This document shows positions 57,854 through 64,000 of a DNA stretch of 64,000 nt, piece by piece. Under the pieces are notes generated by a model that did no database searches, was not told the DNA's origin, and was given only the letters and a program-made list of their open reading frames with translations. The stretch lies in contig CP075492.1 in assembly GCA_021613535.1 (NCBI GenBank), forward strand, positions 15,996,001 to 16,060,000. The letters are read 5' to 3'. Position 1 is the stretch's first letter. Every line of letters begins with the position of its first letter. Both the position numbers and the translations under genes were made by a program. Source of the DNA: Adineta vaga (Eukaryota > Rotifera).

Positions 57854-60282
57854 TCTACAAGAGAATATTCGAAACTCTATCATATAATATTCTGATTAAT
57901 ATAAAGAGATCATTCAAGAATAACAAGACAGTATGAGATCTAGTAGTGCAGGAAAAATCGTGTTAAAAGTTTAGCAATAATTTTTCGCTAATGTACCGTC
58001 ACAGTTTATTCACTTTGGAAAATAATTCAAAGACAGGTGCTCTCGCTTACTTTGCCATGTATTTTTAGGTTCGTTTAGAGACTGCAACTGGGAAAAAACC
58101 CACTGAGTCATCGATAAGCATCGCTATATCTATTTAAACCAATTACATGATAGATGTCAGTAAATCATAGGTAATCAACGAACAAAAGCACTGAAGCATT
58201 GAATCTAATGGATTTGCCTCAATATTGAGATTTGATCAAATATCTTAGTGGATAAAAAAAAGACTAAAATGACGTAGTTCAAAATATCTCCACATACTGT
58301 TCACGTTCGATAGTCACATCAGTGCAAAATACCCATAATACTCAATAATTCAATCATGTTTTGTCCGTTGATCTCATCTAAAGCAGCGAGATGAATGAAG
58401 GTGAATATTGATATATCTTGAGGGTGTGGGTACTCCTATATTCTGTCATCCCACATCCACACCATTTTATCAATTCAATAAGTATAAGGGCAATGAGATT
58501 CGACTGATCTTGCTATTTGGATATCCAATCTTTTAAAATCTTCTCAAAGCTGAATATTATTTGCATCTATTTTTACTTTTTCTCATCGCTCATCATGTAA
58601 ATTTACTGATATATCATGCAATGAACACTATAGGCTGAGTCGCGATGTTTGCCTTATACTATGGTCGACGTAATTAAAAAATTATGTTGCACATTTCTTC
58701 TACTATTTCCAAAATTATACACCAGTCGACACAACGTTCACGTACGATTTTTACTCATTGAAAACTAGTGACATGCACCATGGTTTAGACAAGTTGGTTT
58801 CAAAGTGGTTGCGCATATCAGATTCTTATTATATATAGCATCAAATCATTCTATTCGTGTTACGCGAGTATTATCGATGATATTGTTTACGATTCCACTG
58901 CATTTATACGTGGAGTAACATTTACATCTACTCATTATTCTCGGAAAAAAGTTAGTGATGATTCGTCAATTATCTTCAAAACCAACTCACAAGAAAGTTT
59001 CGATTGAATTTTTACAGTTAATAGTGCTGATCCTATAGTTCACGTTGCCATCTTAATTCAAAACAATGATTTCAAATGTAAGACAGCAAACGGCATTCAT
59101 TCTTATCCTAATATTTAAATCGGATTCTTAAATGGAGAAACAAATTGTGTGTTCATTATAGTGCAACTGATATCGTAGAGAAATGTGTTTTCTATGAACG
59201 TAACAACAAACTTTATAGCTTTTATCGTTTTCCAAATTTTGGAGAATGTTGTTGAAAGAACTTTGTCAGAATACACCTCTTGCGTTTTATTTTAATTTTT
59301 TTGATTTTTGCTATTAGACAACATCTTATTGAAGACTAATAAACCTACATTAAATTAATTATACGTGAACTGTCAGATATTTTGGATATGCTACGACAGC
59401 TTAGGCTAGAAAAAAATTCTTTTTTATTATAAAGTCTTCAAGATTTGAATACTATTTCAGTCAATGATTTGTAATTCATTTGCAATTGATGCTTATGCAG
59501 CATTCTATATGTTGCTTGATATAATGACTTAAAGTGCATTTAAATATTAACAGTATTTGTCCTGCAAATCTAACTGTATATGATGCCTATCACAAATGCA
59601 CTGAGCTGCATTCTGATCCAGTGTTGATTTCAGTTCGAAATTACTCCTTTGAATAATGCTTTGTAATTCACTTAGTATCAATGAATTAAGCAATATTTTG
59701 AGAAATTACAATAGTTTCCTTTGAAACGAGGTTTCAGTAGAATATTATATATCGATCGAAAGCAAATATTTCGGAGACAAACATATTCATCGTGTCGTTG
59801 CTAGTGTTATCTTATAATTGAAGAAAAGAGCAGTTTCAAATAATAACGATACGATGAAAATGTGACGTTTTAACGGAATGTAATCACGCACTTTTGGTGG
59901 TCCGGCAGATACGCTAAGCCAGTTATATTAGAAGTATTATATTCTACTTCATTTCTCTGAATCATAACACTAATCGCTTTGTTACTTTCTTCTATTTTTA
60001 ACAAACCAAATTACCGATGCGTAGCCCAGGAATGTTTTGTGAATATTGTGTTCTAGTTGACTAACTGGAGAAAAGCGTATTTCACTCAAAGCAATCAAAA
60101 GATTTGGTTGATTTGTGAAATATAGAAAGGAACGAGCGAACGAACGAAGAAATATTCTTTTCTTCCTTCAGAATAATCTCATGTTCTAGTTGAATGCACA
60201 GCTGTTTTCAACGATACTATAAAGGAAGGCTATTAACTGCCAGTGGACATCTACGATCTTATTCTCACTCAACAGCAACAAA
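57854..60282. other. longest gene-free stretch, about 2.4 kb
   Basis: No ORF above 60 codons of any merit, no RNA gene recognised. It contains a telomere-like hairpin at 58421-58463 (AGGGTGTGGGTAC facing CCCACATCCACACC). It may hold old transposon or gene debris, but I see no motif. Confidence 0.4.
58421..58463. repeat. telomere-like hairpin
   Basis: AGGGTGTGGGTAC and CCCACATCCACACC can pair around a loop of about 16 nt. Same type as at 24092, 37148 and 52656. Confidence 0.5.
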
Positions 60283-61934
60283 ATGCGCTCGTTTTACCTG
60301 GCCATATTCATTGTAGCGTTTACAACCATTGTTGTTGTGCAGTCCTCGAATGGAAGAGGTTCGTCTAGTTTTCAGGCATCACGTCGACATCTTAGTAGTG
60401 ATCAATACAAAAATGTGCTGGAAAAACTGCTCCAACGGAATGCTGCAAATGAAGAAGACGAATACGAAAATCTGATTGAAGAAGGTCGTTATATGTTGGA
60501 TAAGCGTCAAAATACAGGTAAGATTCTTGCACTTCTCTACGAGATATTTCTTTCTCTAAGAAGAACTGAATACGTAATTTCAATGAGTCTTATCGGATGT
60601 ATAGCTTGTTTTGAACTTATTACATTTATGTAATATCTCAAAAATACTGCAGACACACCATTGACCATATAGGCTTTATTATCCTTTCTTAGACTAAGAC
60701 TCACGTAGTATTGATTATTTTGATTTATGTAAAATTAATAATGAAAATATCGATCGTTAACTAAAGGTTGCATTTTGGAAAAGTGCTTTTTTGTTTTATG
60801 CATGTACTTTGTTGATAGTCATTGCAATAGGATATTTTCTTTTATAGCTCTTGTGTGGAGTAAGGTATCAAGTGCTGGTTGGCTGGAATGTCGATGGCTT
60901 TCAAGTCAATCACCAAAAACAGCAGATGAATGTAAGGCAGCATGTATTCAAACACCTAATTGCAACGCAATAAATATGAGACTCAGTTTACGCCGATGTG
61001 ATTTCGAACAATGCAACGAAGGTCCAGCAAAGATCAATGCCGACGCTGACCACGAAGCATATCGAATAACGAGCCTAGGTACGTGTTGTAACCATGTGAG
61101 TGAATGAGTGTAAAACACTGTAAACATAGGGATTACAATATCGTCTAGTTCTAAACAAATATTCTTCAACTTTAACGTTCTAAGCAAAAGCTCCTCATTC
61201 CACTTTCATTTATCCATACCTCAAACTTTTACCTCATGGTTTTGACTAAGAATTTTCAACGGACCAGATTCAAATGTTTAGCAAATCTTCATCAGAATAC
61301 TGTCTTCAGAAATTATTTCAGAGTTATTTGCCTTTTCCTCCAGTCGCTTGTTTACCAACAGTTCGAAAAATAATTTCCTCTATTTATATTTGCTGTTAGC
61401 AAAACTTCGATGAACTTGTGAATTTTAGATACTACTACTACTACTACTACGACAACTACTACTACGATTCCTTCTTGCCCAGTTGGCGGTGTCTATATGC
61501 CTAGGAATCGCCGCGGTCATCAGATTTCTACTCGCAATAATCTTAATTTCGATCGCCGTGCCCTTTTCGCAGCATCCTGTCCGCAAGTTACGCTAAATGG
61601 AAACATACTCGCTGCTCAATGCAAAAAGCATTCAGGTCAAATGGTTGCCTCAACGTTAGACATTGATGATTTTTTGAGCGTTGCCGATGGTCATATACAG
61701 ACTTCCTGCACTAGATATGAATCATTGTGGGCGGATGATTTTATTCCCACTATTCAGAACTCGTGCAACGGTATTGAACTTCGCGGAAGCGTCCTGCATG
61801 CTACCTGCTGGGATTCGCAGCAATGTGCTTATGCGACATCCGTCAATTTAAACGATCATATCAGTAATATTGACGGTCAATTGAGGTTTGACTGTAATGG
61901 AAGACGACGAAGACGTGAAATTAATCAAAATTAA
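60283..61934 (+). CDS. secreted PAN-cyanovirin (CVNH) lectin
   Basis: Three exons (60283-60517, 60848-61078, 61429-61934), both introns in phase 1, give 323 residues. A signal peptide (MRSFYLAIFIVAFTTIVVVQ) is followed by an acidic, possibly processed propeptide ending in DKRQNTG. Exon 2 is a PAN/apple-like module with Cys pairs (CKAACIQTPNCNAINMRLS, CDFEQC). Exon 3 begins with a Thr run coded by ACT repeats, then two halves of a cyanovirin-N homology domain: FAASCPQVTLNGNILAAQCK..TLDIDDFLSVADGHI and SCNGIELRGSVLHATCW..SVNLNDHISNIDGQLRF. CVNH lectins bind oligomannose glycans and occur in cyanobacteria, fungi and ferns, hardly ever in animals. A role in binding microbes outside the cell is inference. 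A basic RRRRRE tail ends the protein. Intact. Confidence 0.85.
61429..61462 (+). repeat. ACT trinucleotide run coding poly-Thr
   Basis: ACT repeats with one ACG interruption open exon 3 of the CVNH gene and code a Thr linker, likely O-glycosylated. Variable length between alleles is expected. Confidence 0.7.
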
Positions 61935-63100
61935 ACAGTGTTCGAAAGATACTGATGCTTCTTTTTCACTCGATTAACATGAAGAAGACGAACAGAATAA
62001 CTTTAAAACACTTTCTCTTAATACATTTATTCTTTTCCTTTACATTGTTCGGTGTCTTTTCTTGTGATGGGAGTTTCTTTTGTTTCTTTAACTAATATAG
62101 TATACAGTGTAGTTAGCTTAGTTTCTTAAATCTTTTAATATTCATCAAACAAAAAATAAACGCATAATCAACCCACGCCATTGACTTCGGCTCGATACAA
62201 ATGAAATAGAAAAGAAAATCACTATTTATTACACCTGAACAGATGATACGACATTTTTGTATCTTTCATAACAGAATAGTTTAATATAAATAACTCTGTA
62301 CTTTTTATGGAAACAAACAATCTACGCAGAATGTCTCACAGTCCTGCTGGTAGAAAACTATCTATTCAATTTTAAAGAAAAATATAGTTTTTTTGTTTTT
62401 GCCAAAGAAAATCAATGTTCTGTTTGTTCCGTTTATCATACAATATTTATAATGAATAAGATATTAAATGTAATCTACAACAATAAACTTCTTAGTACTT
62501 CTTAAAAAGATTTCTCATGTGATTTTTTGTTAAATTCAACCCTTTTTCACGATGTGTGAGCTCTGATCAGGATTGCCCACGCTTCTACAGTTTTATGTTT
62601 CTTTTTAAATTATATTTGGTTTATTCTTATTTGAGCTGAATTAAAAATTCGATTGAACTCTTCATTACTTTGCACAAGAGCTTTTGAACATGTTTTTCTC
62701 AAAATCAGAACTATTAAAAGTGTTTCCGGAATTTTTCCAAATTCTAACTATGAGACAGTACACACGTTTGTTTCTGACGTAGTGTAACCTTTTTTGTCAA
62801 GAATTAATCTTCATCCTTTCTTAATATTAAAATAATCTAATCTTCATAGTCTGTTTTAGAACTTTTGTTTATTAAAATTTCATAGATATATGTTATTTTA
62901 GTTTTTCTTCTCTTTTCCTCATATGTAACATTATATTTTATTACGTTATAGAAGACTCATGACGACGGAAGAAAAATAGTCTTCTTTAGAATACTAATTA
63001 AGTAATTCATGGATTCTTCTTTGCTAGAACGACTAGGTTTACATATACCAACATATTGTTTGAATAATCACGCTGAAAAGAAATACCCAACTCCTGAAAA
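61935..63100. other. intergenic, nothing recognised
   Basis: About 1.17 kb between the CVNH gene and the terminal GPCR. T-rich near 62050-62170 and 62880-62940. I see no coding, RNA or repeat signal. The overlapping frames at 63007-63198 are shadows of the GPCR's start. Confidence 0.4.
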
Positions 63101-64000
63101 ATGGTTGCATTTAATACTACTAACTCAACTTCAATCATTACTGAATCATGGTTTATTCCTTTGGATCTTCTACCAATGTTTGCTCTTATCTTAACCATGA
63201 TCTTCGACTGTCTTTTTCTCCTTATAATTATTTTCGATAAAACTTGCCATACAATACAAATGATGTTTATTGCTTACACATGTTTAACTCAATTTCTTAC
63301 AAGTGTTAATTTATTTTTGGTCTATGTCTTTCGACTGCAACATGATCTACAACACTTACAATATTACGATTCTTTCTGCATGTTTCGAGGTTATTTTACT
63401 CCTGCATCATGTGGTATGATGATATATTCATTTACATTACAAACATTTCATCGATATATGACTGCTGTTTATCCAACTCGTTTATTTTGGCAATCGATTC
63501 GAACACAATTATGTCTCATATGTATATCATTCATCTTTTGTTTATTATTTCCTTTCATTGCTTTATTTACTGGTCACATTGTTTATAATGTTGACAATCA
63601 AAATTGTGAAATCCTCTTTTCATGGAATTTTCCTGTCATTTGGATAGCATCTTGTACTTATATATTACCTGTTTCAATGATTATATTTCTATATTTTCGA
63701 TTGATATTTTATGTAAAATCAATTAAGAATACTGCGATACCTGCAAATATTTTACATCGAGCACGGCAAGAATTGAAAATGGTAAAACAAATCGTTATAC
63801 TTATAATAATGCTCTTAATATTTGGTATTCCATATGTATCATTTATATTCATGTCATTTTTTACAAATCCTCCAAAGTATCATTATCGAATTTCACATGT
63901 ATTTACTATAGTTCCATATCCACTACTTCTTATAACACTATTCTATTTCACTGAACCATTGAAAAATTCTATAAAAAATTTTTTTCTTAGACGAAAAAAT
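63101..64000 (+). CDS. rhodopsin-like GPCR, 3' end outside the window
   Basis: An open frame of 300 codons runs from the ATG at 63101 to the window end with no stop. The N terminus MVAFNTTNSTSIITESW has two N-glycosylation sites and no signal peptide. Seven helices are present: PLDLLPMFALILTMIFDCLF is the first, FHRYMTAVYPTR after helix 3 takes the place of DRY (here HRY), a basic loop 3 (HRARQELKMVKQ) leads to helix 6, FGIPYVSFIFM, and helix 7 has VPYPLLLITLFYFTEPLKN. NFFLRRKN is probably the start of the cytoplasmic tail, so only a few residues are missing. Same broad type as the receptor at 5004. Confidence 0.8.
   Translation, partial: MVAFNTTNSTSIITESWFIPLDLLPMFALILTMIFDCLFLLIIIFDKTCHTIQMMFIAYTCLTQFLTSVNLFLVYVFRLQHDLQHLQYYDSFCMFRGYFTPASCGMMIYSFTLQTFHRYMTAVYPTRLFWQSIRTQLCLICISFIFCLLFPFIALFTGHIVYNVDNQNCEILFSWNFPVIWIASCTYILPVSMIIFLYFRLIFYVKSIKNTAIPANILHRARQELKMVKQIVILIIMLLIFGIPYVSFIFMSFFTNPPKYHYRISHVFTIVPYPLLLITLFYFTEPLKNSIKNFFLRRKN

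Noticed and set aside
1-64000. CRISPR arrays, bacterial operons, rRNA or tRNA genes
   Set aside because: No spaced direct repeats of CRISPR type; spliceosomal introns throughout show a eukaryote; I recognised no rRNA or tRNA by eye, although a covariance-model scan would be decisive for tRNA.

Overview
The window looks like nuclear DNA of a bdelloid rotifer (Adineta/Rotaria type). It is AT-rich, and genes are closely packed. Nearly all introns are about 50-65 bp with GT..AG ends. Many genes are intronless or have few exons, and gene content is typical of bdelloids: orphan seven-helix receptors, LDLa/EGF/7TM chimeras, F-box/LRR-like families, NHL and Kelch proteins, lectins, and several enzymes of the kind bdelloids acquired from bacteria or fungi. 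The species call is inference; I could run no search. Several open frames begin at TTG/CTG/GTG, so I reset starts to ATG and rebuilt exons by hand, checking that phases add up.

Left part (1-16 kb): a two-unit tandem membrane protein with one frameshift (185-3309, minus); a small hydrophilin-like protein (3755-3985, minus); an orphan GPCR (5004-5969); a YihY/BrkB-type membrane protein (6357-7493); a family 9 glycoside hydrolase that has lost its catalytic residues and carries a frameshift and a stop (8298-10231, minus); decayed TRIM/NHL-like and F-box-like remnants (11.1-14.2 kb); and an intact mARC-type MOSC protein (14602-15705, minus).

Middle (16-48 kb): a 1531-residue LDLa/EGF/7TM receptor (16597-21356); an acyltransferase-3 (22578-23927, minus); and an inverted duplication whose arms (about 24410-25987 and 30516-32130) each hold a membrane-anchored bulb-lectin gene, intact on the right and killed by one stop on the left. 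Between the arms lie a dead hAT/ZBED transposase and a fold-back element. Next come a Kelch protein built on the same anchor-plus-stalk plan as the lectin, a ceramidase-like protein, an F-box gene split by one stop, an SLC49-like transporter, a TIR-NACHT-HEAT gene with three stops and three frameshifts, and a short Mutator-like element with 45-bp inverted ends and a probable 9-bp target duplication.

Right part (47-64 kb): a PAN plus adhesin-like repeat secreted protein, a DUF4476 protein, a sulfotransferase with a broken partial copy, an SDR, an intact ARM-TIR-SAM protein with a myristoylation signal, a protein of unknown W/DG repeats, a secreted PAN-cyanovirin lectin, and a GPCR running off the end.

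Two themes stand out. One is recognition and immune-type proteins (TIR x2, bulb lectin x2, CVNH, Kelch, PAN, LDLa). The other is decay: at least seven genes carry one or a few disabling lesions in otherwise well-kept sequence. Short hairpins with arms like the bdelloid telomeric repeat are scattered between genes.
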